Part shown: piece after piece, positions 37,865 through 53,034 of the stretch | How the letters are laid out: the number at the start of each line of letters is the position of its first letter | Numbering within the stretch: position 1 is the stretch's first letter | DNA from: Ministeria vibrans ATCC 50519 | Taxonomy: Eukaryota; Opisthokonta; Filasterea | Direction: 5' to 3' | Assembly: GCA_943704425.1 (NCBI GenBank) | Contig: CALSCP010000945.1 | Span: 193,820-257,819, forward strand | Length of the DNA: 64,000 bases | Position numbers and translations under genes: made by a program | Notes under the pieces: generated by a model | The model's input: the letters and a program-made list of their open reading frames with translations, nothing else | Told to the model about the DNA's origin: nothing | Databases searched by the model: none

Positions 37865-39627
37865 ATGGAAACTCCAAGTGATGAGTTGCGTACAAATTGG
37901 AATTACCGTACTAGTGCCCACACGGGTGTGAGTAGGATAGCGCACGACTGATGAACCTTTTTTTCATTAATTTTCATTTTGTCCTTTTTGCTTCATCTCA
38001 TCTCACTCTAAATGTGTGTGTGTGTTTTGTAGGAAGAGCGGATGATCCGCACCGTGATGGTATCGCACCTGCACGCGCGCGCCCGGTCCAACGACCTGCG
38101 TGAGTTCTTCAAGCCTGCTGGCCGTATTCGCGATGTGGTCATTGTCGGTGACAAAAACTCTCGCACCAAAGGTTGGAAAACATTATTTTTATGTTGTGTT
38201 TTGCTGTCTGTCGTTGTGTGTGCGTGTTTTGTTTTTGTGTCGTCTTTTATTGTCCTACCCTGTTTGTTGATTGCTTCTCCTTCGTCATAGTTTCAAAAGG
38301 CTGAGAGAAAAAAAGTGTTTTTTTTTTGGGTTAGCACTGAAAAAGCAAAACACACAACAAAAGCACAGTCAATCAAACCTGCCCTTCTTCTCATAGCACG
38401 CACGCATTTAAAAACACGTTTGTGTCCCATGCGCGGGTCGTTCCTACGAGTGTGCCAAACAACAGAGAAAAGACATTTTGTGTGTGGTTGTGTGCCTCGT
38501 CTTGTATGTGTTGTGTTCTGTTTGCATAGGGAAAGCTCATTTGTCGCGCGTGCGCCTCTCTCTGTGTTGGTTTGTCTACTCACAATCTTGTTTGTTTTTG
38601 CTTCTCTTCTTTTCTCACCTCGTATTCAGGAGTTGCGTATGTTGAGTTTTATGAGCTAGACTCGACGAACCGCGCCATTGCCATGTCGGGACAGCCCCTC
38701 ATGGGGATGGCACTGATTGTGCAGGAGACGCAGGCACACAAGAATTTGCTGGCCGAGATGCAGGCCAAGGCGAACGTGGTGCGTCCCGCCGGTCCGTCGC
38801 GTCTTGCCGTCTCCAATGTGCACGCATCACTCGAGAGCAACGACCTCAAGCTCATCTTTGAGCCGTTTGGAGCGCTCTCCGAAGTGACGCTGGACCGTGA
38901 CGTGGCCGGTCACAGTCGTGGTTCGGGCATTGTGGCCTTTCGCGACCGTGCCGATGCGACCAAGGCCCTTGAGCAGCTTGATGGCTTTGTGCTGACTGGT
39001 CAGCCTCTTGCTATCACCTGGGCGCCAGAGGTCGCCGACGTTTCCCATTCCGCACCCACTTCCCTCGACGAGAGTGACAATGGCGTGGCACTGACTGCGT
39101 CCGCTCGCTTCCAGCTCATGGCCAAACTTGCTCAGAGTGGTGGTGGTGTTAGTCAGATGGGCCTGTCGTCGCAGCCGATTCTCTCTGCGGCCACGACGGC
39201 TGCTGCGGCTGCGTTTGGTGCGCCTACCATAGCCGTTGGCGCCCCTGGCGCTCCTCACATGGCCGTCAGTGGTGACTCTTCACTGAGTTCGGGTCTGTCG
39301 GTGTGTCCCGATCCGACACCTTTTGTTCTGCTCAAGAACATGTTTGACCCGGCCAAGGAGACGGAAGAGGGTTGGGAGCAAGATATTCGTGACGATACGC
39401 TCGATGAGTGTTCCAAATACGGTCCTATTTTGCACATTTTTGTCGATCCCAAATCCCAGGGATTCGTCTACCTTAAGTTTGCCACTGCGGAGGCCGCACA
39501 GGCCGCCCAGCGTGCCCTCCATGGCCGTCATTTTGCCGGTCTGCTTGTCGTTGCCGATTTTCTTGTTGCAAACGACTACTTTCGTCTCTTTCCCGCTGCG
39601 GAAAGTGCGACTCAGCCTTTGCAGTAA
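37865..39627 (+). CDS. RBM39: RBM39-like splicing factor (RRM-RRM-UHM) without RS domain
   Basis: Exons 37865-37927, 38033-38171 and 38630-39627, 399 residues in frame. The first exon is short (METPSDELRTNWNYRTSAHT). RRM1: MIRTVMVSHLHARARSND, FFKPAGRIRDVVIVGDKNS, then GVAYVEFYE. RRM2: LAVSNVHASLESNDLKLIFE and GIVAFRDRADAT. The C-terminal UHM has LKNMFDPAKETEEGWEQDI, IRDDTLDECSKYG and the RxF motif as GRHFAGLL. UHM domains bind ULMs of SF3B1 and U2AF65, so a role in 3' splice-site choice follows from family knowledge. The usual N-terminal RS domain is absent here; one is present, truncated, at 23.6 kb. Confidence 0.85.
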
Positions 39628-39843
39628 CAGATTCTCGAATACACACATCAAGCACCACTTCGTAATTGACAATCCTTCATGAGTTTTATCATTTGACTGA
39701 AAGTCGCACACTCCTCCAGAAGCCCCTAGCCAGCTGGGACGGGGGTTTTTTTTTTGGAAACTGGAAAGTCAAAAGTCTGTCAGAACCAAAAAATTGAAAA
39801 ATAAAAATAAATAATAGTGAGTTTAGTAACAAAAATTCTTTGA

Positions 39844-40342
39844 ATGTCGAGTGAATCGATGCAGTCGACCCCCAAGGGTATGTCAAGTGCCAGCTCGGTT
39901 GTGAGTTTTCGCAGGAAAAAGCCTCGTTTTCAGGGCGAGATTCTGTGCAAGACATCCAACACCTTCTCGTCATGGAGACACCGCTGGCTCTACATCGACG
40001 GCTGCGAAGGATGCATCGTGAACAAAAAGGGCGACAAAGTAAGGGGCAGCTGTGCCAATGGCGTGCCGGTGTCAAAAAATAAAATAAAATATAAAAATCT
40101 GCCGTTCGCTCACGTGAACGCCCCCGCCCACCTGGCCCACGCCGTCCACTGACACCTTGCCTGTGTTTGTGTAGTCGTCGGGCTACATCATCGCATTGCC
40201 GTCGGCCAAACTCGATTTCTTACCACAGAAAAACCAAATCGACATTCGACTGCCGGTCAAATTGCACGCAACAAAGGTTCGCGATTGATGCACTAGCCAC
40301 CGCGCCCCATTCGTCGCTGTGCTGATGTGAATCTGCACATGC

Positions 40343-40409
<67 letters not shown>

Positions 40410-43400
40410 TGTGTGTGTGTGTGTGTGGCGCGCGCTCGTCAGCTCACCCTCCTCTGCTCTCTGTGTAGTACTACATTCGCGTCAAGTCCGCCAACGAGTT
40501 TCAGTGTTGGATGACTGTCTTGAAGCGCGCGCAAACATACAAAGAAGTGCGCCGCGACTCTGGTAGGGATTCCTTATCATCTCCACTGTCTCAAGAAGGA
40601 GACAGAAAAGTAGAGGAGTCTAACACTCATATATTGTGCGTGTAACGCTAGGGAGTGTGGTAGACAAGACGACCGTGCTCGAGGGTTCGCTCGACGACGC
40701 CCCTACAACTGCCGATCTGATGCGCGGCCAGGGAAGGTCGCCTGAGAACAGCGAACTTGACGAGGACTCGGACGATGAGTCGGTCTGGGACGACCGTGTC
40801 GGTGCTGGTACACACACACACACAAAAAAAAAACATTAATTTTTTATTTGTGTACTCAGACGACTTGCCTGGAACTGAGCGGGACGAACAGATCGCGCAG
40901 CGAATGGAAACGTTGGTGAAGCAAATGTTACACATGACAGCAGAAATGATGGCAGACACATCAATGAGCATCGCTCAGCAACGACGCGTAGCAGAGCTCA
41001 ACGGCACAACGGCAGACCTCAAAGTCGCCATGTTGGGTATTCAAAGCCTCTTTCTTTCTCTCCGTCGTTTGTACGTCGTTCTGACTGTTGTTTGGTTTGT
41101 TTGGTTGTGTGTGTAGATTACACTGAGTCGCTTGAGATGAAGGCCAATCTGTGGTACCGTCGGTGCACACAGCAGACGCGACGCAGACAGACCATGGAGG
41201 TATACTGTGCGACTGAAACCTCACTCATCCTGTGCTGACTCTGTATGTTTCTTTTTTTTTCTCTCTCTCTCTTTCTATTTTTCTTTGTGATTAGGCGACG
41301 GTCAACAATCTGGCGACAGAGCAGCATCGACTGGAAATTAAGAGCAAATGGGCGGCAGAGGGTCTCACCCAGGCAGAAATCGAACACAAACTCACTGGTA
41401 CACACACACACACACACAGCACAGTCACTCATGTCTGCCCCTCTCTCGTTGTGTTTTATTTTGCAGAGGGCGACTCTGACTCGGAAGACATCTACTACGA
41501 TGCAATGGAGCCGCGCAAGTCGCTTTTTGAATCCGGGTCTGACGGTTACTCCTCTCCAAAACCCATTGCTCGGTACTTTTTTTTTCTCTTGTTCTTGTTT
41601 TTCTTCTTCTCTCTCACACACTCTTTTGTTTGTTTAGGCGCACTCACCTTCCTGCTGACAGGTCGCAGAATAAGTTCAGTGTGTGGAAACTACTCAAAGT
41701 ACGCAAAGTGACGAACACTGAAGACGTTTTGAACATACGATATAAATTATACTCTAGGACAACATTGGAAAAGACCTGTCGAAGATTGCAATGCCGGTTG
41801 TGCTGAACGAGCCACTGAGTGCACTGCAGCGCTTCAGCGAAGATCTGGAGTACTCACACCTGCTGGATCTGGCATGCGAGACGGAAGACCCAGCACTGCG
41901 CATTGCGTACGACGCGCGTGCACACGACTTTAAACTCACATCCACTCAATTTATCCGGGGGTTTTCTCTTTATCTGTTCCAGGTACGTTGCTGTGTTTGC
42001 AATTGCGAGCAATGGGAGCACTGTGGGGCGACTGGGAAAGCCATTCAACCCGCTCTTGGGCGAAACCTTTGAGCTTCTGATGCCCGAGCTGGGATTCAGA
42101 GCCATCAGCGAACAGGTTTGACTATCAGACTCACTTTTCACCGACACCGGCGAATGTTAATGGTCGTTTTGTGTCTTGCAATTTCAAACATTGGTTCAGG
42201 TGAGCCATCATCCGCCAATTTCAGCGCACTTCGCAGAGGGGCAGAACGGCTGGCAGTGGTGGAAGCAAGTGCAGGTCAAGAACAAGTTCAGGGGGAAGGA
42301 CATGGACGTCTTTCCGGCGGGACACAGGTACGAAATAAGAGCTAAAGGGGCTGCGATAGAGGCATCACTGATTTTTTTTTATACTTACTCTATAATGCCA
42401 GCCATGTGCGTCTGAAAGCGTTTGACAACGAGCACTATACATGGGAGAAGAACACCACTACCGTCGTCAATGTCATTGTGGGCACAATGTGGATCGACAA
42501 TGTACATCTCGTGCGCTCTTTCCTTGTTCTATTCTTACTCCATCTTCTTTGTTTCTAGTCGGGTGAAATTCGAGTGCAAAACCACCAGAATGGGTTTTAC
42601 TGCATCATCAAAATGAAGCGCTACTCATACTTTGCAAAGGTACCAACGCAAATCACATCTCAAAGGTTTCCATGCTGAAGCAACATAATATTAATGAAGA
42701 CGAGTGTGGGGCGCGTGGAGGCAACAGTGTACTCTCCATCAGGGCAGGAGTGCTACGTCGTCGACGGCAAGTGGACCGATGCGCTTTACCTGCGACGCGC
42801 CGGCGATGCGGAGGAGGCGGGTCGCTGCGTGTGGAAGCGCAACGAGCTCCCGGTGTCCACCGACCGCCAGTTCAACTTCACATCCTTTGCCATGATGCTC
42901 AATGAGGTAAATAACACACACACGCACATACACAAGATAAATTGTGATTGTTTTTTTTCGTTCATCCACTAAAATCAATTCTTGTATTCTTGTGGTGTGT
43001 GAAGGCTGTTCCGGGCATGAAGAGTGGGGTGGTTGCGCCGACCGACTCGCGTCTGCGTCCCGACCAGCGATTCTTTGAAGGGGGCGATCTGGTCGCAGCG
43101 CAGAAGGAGAAGAGTCGGCTCGAGGAGAAGCAGCGTGCGGCCCGTCGCATGCGCGAGGCTAACGGTACGCCCATCTCACTTTGGTGTTTTGCTTTCTTTT
43201 CTCTCTTTCTTTTCTCGTTCTCTCGGTTTTGTTTCAACACGCACTCTTTCTTATTCTTCCTCTTTTGTGCGGTACACATTTCTGTTCCCTTTCAGGCGAG
43301 GTACTATGACATGAAAACGTCTCTTTTTTTATCTGACACAATTATTTAGGAGTTTTCGCCGCGCTGGTTCAGAATGGTGGAAGACGATGATTTGAGCGGA

Positions 43401-43481
43401 CAGCCCACGTGGGTGACCAAGGGAGATTACTTTGACCATCGCATGGGGCAGGACTGGCAGGACTGTCTTGACATTTTCTGA
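39844..43481 (+). CDS. OSBP: Oxysterol-binding protein-related protein (PH plus ORD)
   Basis: About a dozen exons. The PH domain starts [20 protein letters not shown] and ends [17 protein letters not shown]. An acidic linker with a coiled-coil segment follows. The sterol/PI4P-binding ORD has [30 protein letters not shown] and the signature [11 protein letters not shown], then the WTDALYL block and the terminal [17 protein letters not shown]. No FFAT motif was identified with certainty. The family exchanges sterol or PS for PI4P at membrane contact sites. Introns include a long (GT)n run at 40349-40426. Exon joins were checked at several points and keep frame. Confidence 0.9.
40349..40426 (+). 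repeat. (GT)n microsatellite in OSBP intron
   Basis: About 75 bases of almost perfect GT within an intron of the OSBP gene, 40 bases upstream of the next acceptor. Confidence 0.9.
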
Positions 43482-43522
43482 CGTGTACCGGACCGCACTT
43501 GCACAGTACACAGACTGCACAA

Positions 43523-44159
43523 TCATTTCTTACACACTCGCAACTTGAGCCATTGAAGAATCGCTTGCTCGCCTGTCGTGTCACTCATTTTTAGCATACT
43601 GCATTCGACTATATGCAAGGGTCGATTGGTGGAGAGTTCGTCAAGGCGCAGCAGTTGACGACATTGTGCCAGTCCATCACTGTCGCATACATCACTATAA
43701 TAATAATAATAATAACAGTTAGAATCGCCTCACTCGTCTTTTGATTTTCACTCGTACGCCTTGTTCAGGACCACCAGCAAGGGGTTTGCGTCAGCCTCCT
43801 TGTTCTCCAGCAGCGCCCACAGCTCCGTCGCCGCACTTGCCGTCTGCGACCCGTTGCTTGCGTCGACCACGAACACCACAGCGACACAATCTCCATAGTA
43901 ATCTCGCCACACAGGCGCCATACAGCCCCCCAGCTCTTGAAGAGTCACGCCAACATCGCCTAGCACGTCCGCGTACTCCACTCCAATGGTCGGAAACAGC
44001 GCGGGTGGCCAGACGGCGTCCGCTTGAAATGGGTCGCCTAAACAGTTTGTGTAATGCGCTTTTTTTGGTGAGAAAAATTTCCACCTTACCTCTCAAGCGT
44101 CTGAGTAAAACACTCTTTCCAACACCCACGGGCCCTATAACAACCACTTGGTCCATCAT
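43523..44159 (-). CDS. ARL16: ARL16-like small GTPase
   Basis: Exons complement(44090-44159, 43758-44037, 43523-43694), 173 residues in frame. The P-loop is IGPVGVGKSVLLRRL. The switch II region reads LQELGGCMAPVWRDYYGDC, the peculiar ARL16 form in which DxxGQ is replaced by ELGGC. Next come VVFVVDASN and the guanine-specificity loop NKAD, which is split by the last intron. A final helix is ILQWLKLRVCKK. ARL16 acts in ciliary and Golgi traffic in organisms with cilia. Like human ARL16 it has an unusual N-terminus without a myristoylation glycine. Confidence 0.85.
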
Positions 44160-44444
44160 CCTAGTTGAAAAAAAGTGACAGGACAGAGATTGAGAGTCAA
44201 ACTGACTGATAGTTTCAAAATGAGAAAAAGACAAATCGTTCGATTGGCCGTCATTGCCGCGAGGGTTGACTTAGTTTATTCAGTTAAGCGTTAACAAGGG
44301 GTTAATCAAGCTACACTCGTTTCACCATAATTATTGTAGTATTTACACTCAGTTACTTAGTTTGATATTAATTTTTTACTCCCAATAGGCAATAATAAAT
44401 AATAATTAATATTATTATAATATTATTATTATTATATATTGAGA
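44160..44444. other. Intergenic space between divergent ARL16 and P4-ATPase genes
   Basis: 286 AT-rich bases between two divergent starts. Promoters for both must lie here; no defined element recognised. Confidence 0.5.
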
Positions 44445-49196
<4,752 letters not shown>

Positions 49197-49398
49197 TAAT
49201 AATATTTTAGTTATCTTTATCAAGGAGCAAGCCTCTTTTCGTTGTTGCTTGTTTCAAGAAGACGAAGTTTTATTCGATAGTGGGTTAAATTAAGCTAAAA
49301 TTTTATTGTTCAGGATGCGGAACAAAAGTAGACGAAAAGGCAAACAAACATAAACACACAACGCGACAAAGAGGGAGTAGAGAGAACCAACTTGGGAA

Positions 49399-51573
49399 TC
49401 ATCGCGAAGTGCGCTGTTGTGCAAGAGTGAGCTGAAGGGCAGCAAGTGAGTAGCGTTCGTGACGGTGACGGGCGAGCATGTCACGGTGAGCCGACGCGTA
49501 GTGCTGAACGAGCGTCGCAATGCGCTCGTCGACGGACGAAAACGAGTTGACCTGTGGCAGTGTGTCACTTGGAAGCGACTGGTGTTGTGGTCTCATGGGC
49601 TGCACCTCTGAGCGGCTCAGGGCAATGAGACGTGCACAGTCGCGTTCTTTCGCTTCTAGCAGTTGCGACAGTTCGCTGCGTTGTCTAGAGAGAGTACTAT
49701 TGTTACAAGAGCCCTGACTGAGATGGAAGTTTGATACCGTTCTCCGAGCTGCTCTTGGGCAGTAGGCGCAGGAGTGTGGTAGCTGATGGGTGCGTAGTCA
49801 CACGCTGACACGGCGCTTGGAGCAGACGACTATGAAGAACAAACAAGAAAGGGCTGTGAATGGACACGCGCGCGATTTGTGTGTTAATTTTGTTTGGCAC
49901 GACGTACTTCTTTGAGTTGGAACAGACTCAAAGCACATTCGCGTTCTGAGGCAGTAAACTGCAAAGAAATGAAAAGATTTAGAGAGCTTTTTTTTTTGGG
50001 GAGTCGTGGTTTCAGTATACTCTCGTGGGAAACGGAGGAAGATCGAAAGTGTCGTCTTCGTCTTCGGTCATGTCGGAAGAAGGAGCCGTAGGGGCAGTGG
50101 CAGCAGCAGTAGCAGCAGCAACAGTAGCAGCAGCAGAAACAACAGCAGAAGCAGCAGTAGTAGTAGTGGTCGTAGAGGTGGCCGTGGATGACGAGACAGG
50201 GGTCCAGGGAGTGGGATTGAAGGAGAGAGACGGAGCGGGTGGTTTGCGACTGACAGGTGCGGATGTGGTGGAGGGCGCAGAAGGTGCTGACGTGGATGGC
50301 GCATTGAGGTCGCGGGTTCTCACACGGGACACTTTGGCAGGTTTGATGGACTGTGTTTTGACGGGGCTCAACGAGCGCTGTTCTTCCAAGGGCTTTTGCG
50401 GCGAAGAAAGCGCTGACAGCGAAAGTGGTTCGCCGTTGGAGAACATGGCAAGAATGTGCGAGATGTTTTTGTTTGCGGCGACATCGCAGGGCGTTTTCCC
50501 GGCTTTGTTGCGCGCCATGGGATTTGCACCGTGTTTGAGAAGGAGACGCACAATGTTGAGGTGACCGTTGACCGCGGCGTCGTGCAAGGGAGTGTCCTTG
50601 CCGAGTCCCAGAGCATTCACGTCGGCGCCTCGAGCCACCAGACACCGAGCAATCTCAAAGTAGCCGTGATTCGATGCCTCGTGAAGCGAGGTCCAGCCTG
50701 CGTAATCCTTGGCGTTGACATCTGCGCCCGCCTCGATGAGTTCTTCGACGCGTTCGAGATCGCCTTCGATGGCGGCCACCTTGTATGTGTTTTTTTGTGG
50801 TGAATGAGGAGGGAAGGGGTATTAGTCGATGAGACAGGGGAAACGGGGGATGTTTGTACCTGGAGAGGCGATTCGCCGCGACCGTTTTTGCTGTTGACCT
50901 TGACCGGCTTAGCTTTGGCCTTGAGTTTCTCGTCTAGTTTCGCTAGCAACGCCAGTTGCTGACGTTCGGTGAGGGCTGCGGGAACGACGTGCCCCGGTGC
51001 ATCTGCAAGCATGCGTGCAGCCTCGTCCAGCATGGTTTCGTCGGCGCCGCGGCGTGCTCGTTTGGAGGCGGGCGTGGACGAAGAGCGCGCTGATGATGCT
51101 GATGCTGATGCTGATGCTGATGCTGATGCTGAGGTTGATGTCGACTGTTTCGGTGGCTCAGTCTGCTTATTGGCGTCGCTGGACTCGCTGGCGGCGGCGC
51201 CCGTAAAGTCAAGCTTCCTTTTTAGCGACTGCGAGACAAGGGAGGAGTCAGAGGAGGCGGCGCTGGCTGTTTTGGGCAGTTGCGCCTTGGACGTTTTTCG
51301 GGGCGGCCCGCGCGGCTCCAACGGATCCTGCTGGGGCTCGCTGGGCGGGTCTGGGGCGCTCTCGGACGGATGGGAGGAGGAAAGACTCGGGGACTGCCCG
51401 TTGGCGGCCGTCGGCTGGGCCGGTGGGGGCGACAGAGAGAGCGAGCGGTCCATGAACGACGTCGAGTCGGAAACGGCCGTTGACTTTTTCGCCAGAGACG
51501 CCGCGACGGGCGTCTGGTCAGCCGTCGGCGCCATGGCCATCAGCGTGTCGCCTTGGAAACCCTGCTCACTCAT
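49399..51573 (-). CDS. ANKRD11/12-like ankyrin-repeat nuclear protein
   Basis: Exons complement(50860-51573, 50021-50779, 49908-49958, 49738-49829, 49399-49684), 633 residues in frame. The first exon is low complexity with KRKLDF and SKRARRG, likely nuclear signals. The ankyrin block has GRGESPLQVAAIEGDLERVE, NAKDYAGWTSLHEASNHGYF, TPLHDAAVNGHLNIVRLLLK and KTPCDVAAN. It is strikingly like ANKRD11/12 repeats (AGW, TPLHD-A-GH, LLLxxGxNP). An acidic ending (EDEDDTFDLPPFPTR) leads to helical C-terminal exons (ELSQLLEAKERDCARLIALS, RHRHERYSLAALQL). ANKRD11/12 are transcription co-regulators. The helical C-terminus supports the relation but is less certain. Confidence 0.7.
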
Positions 51574-51928
51574 CAGGGGCACGGATTGCTGACTTTTTTT
51601 TTCTTCTCGTTTTCAATTTTGGCGCCCAAACGATTGGAAAAAAAAATTAATTGAGATTTGAGTTGAATAAAAAAATGATGTAAAAATTAAAAAGCGGAAA
51701 TCGCAACGAATGATTGAATCGTCGGACTTGAGACAGTAAAAAATTGTAGACGATTATTATTGTAGAACTAAGAAGTGAGAACAGTGAGTTGGAACACTAG
51801 AATGTAGAATGGAGAAACTATTCGAATTTCGATCAATTTTTGTAGTGAAGATCGCTCATCGCTCTCTCTTAATACTGCTGCTACTTGATCATTTGCAGAC
51901 TGTACTCACTGTGGTGGCATTGTAAGCC
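51574..51928. other. Intergenic space between divergent genes
   Basis: 355 bases, AT-rich, between the ANKRD11/12-like start (minus) and the DYNLT start (plus). No coding signal seen. Confidence 0.6.
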
Positions 51929-52659
51929 ATGGAAGACGCTTTTGGAGACGAGGTATGATTGCAGCGGCGTTGCGTTGGCAACCGCGTGTGGTGCTGTTCC
52001 GCTGTCTTTTGAGGTGTGTCCACCTTCGCCAGAGCCCGGTGCATTGTTGTGTATCTGCATGCTATGGATTTGAGAGGAGGAACGAAAGGCGGAGAGAGAG
52101 AAATGGAAAAGGTTTGCACAATTTGAGACTTTTCGTGTTCCTTTCTTGCGCCCCTCGTACTATAGACGGCGTTTGTGACGGAAGAAGTCAACGTGATAGT
52201 GAAAGAGGTAAGAAGGCGCTGGTCAGGGAGCGACGGGGTGACTCGAGTTGATCTATGTGTGCGCATGCGGTGGTTGCCTAGACGATTGAAGGCGCACTGG
52301 GCACACAGCACTACCAGCAGGCGAAGATTGGACAGTGGACAAACACCGTTGTCGAGCAGTGCTTGAAGAAGCTTACTGCACTGGGGAAGCCCTTTAAATA
52401 CGTGGGTAAGGAGCAGGAAGAGGAGGAGAAGGAGGAGGCGAGCGACCTCTGATGTTTTCTTAGTGACCACCACTATAATGCAAAAGAACGGTGCCGGATT
52501 GCACACGGCAAGTTCGTGTCACTGGGACAACTCGACGGACGGTACATGAAAGTCACTCGAAGACCAATTGTAGTCACTGTTTTTGCAGGGAGTTGTTCGG
52601 TGCGATGGGAAAACAAAACGATGCATTGTGTCACGAGTGTGTATGGTCTTGCGATTTGA
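51929..52659 (+). CDS. DYNLT1: Tctex-type dynein light chain
   Basis: Exons 51929-51952, 52166-52207, 52282-52405, 52464-52541 and 52589-52659 give 112 residues in frame; human DYNLT1 has 113. Sequence marks: [74 protein letters not shown] and the end SVYGLAI. It is a dimeric light chain of cytoplasmic or axonemal dynein that binds intermediate chains and cargo. The intron pattern (five small exons) is typical of this genome. Confidence 0.97.
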
Positions 52660-53034
52660 ACGGTGTTCCGCCACGCGACTGCGCCACCGCCTTCTTCTTG
52701 ACTCAACCTTGAACTGTATGATAAAAAGAAAATGAAATTGGTTTCATTTCCATTGCGTTGTCGATGCGGTGGGGGACGGATGCAGTTAGTGCGTGCAGAT
52801 GAGGTGAGGCGGTGCGGAAGATGGCGGGAGACGACGAGAAGAATGCTCTACTAGTACAGTAGTCAGTAGTAGACTAGTAGTAAGTTATTTGTTAGTCACC
52901 CACAGGGCACGCATGTATTAGTGCTTTGTCTCGTACCAAGCCAGGACATCTTTCCAATCTGAACCAAAATAAATGTTGATTGAAAAGTTCCGAATATATT
53001 AAAACTAATTATATTTATTATTGCAGCTCTTCAC
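52660..53034. other. Intergenic space, no gene recognised
   Basis: About 375 bases between DYNLT and the DUF3754 gene. A TTATTGCAG acceptor-like site ends at about 53027, so a 5' non-coding exon of the downstream gene is possible. Confidence 0.5.

Noticed and set aside
40349-40426. GT repeat as a Z-DNA regulatory element
   Set aside because: It is simply an intronic microsatellite; no evidence of function.
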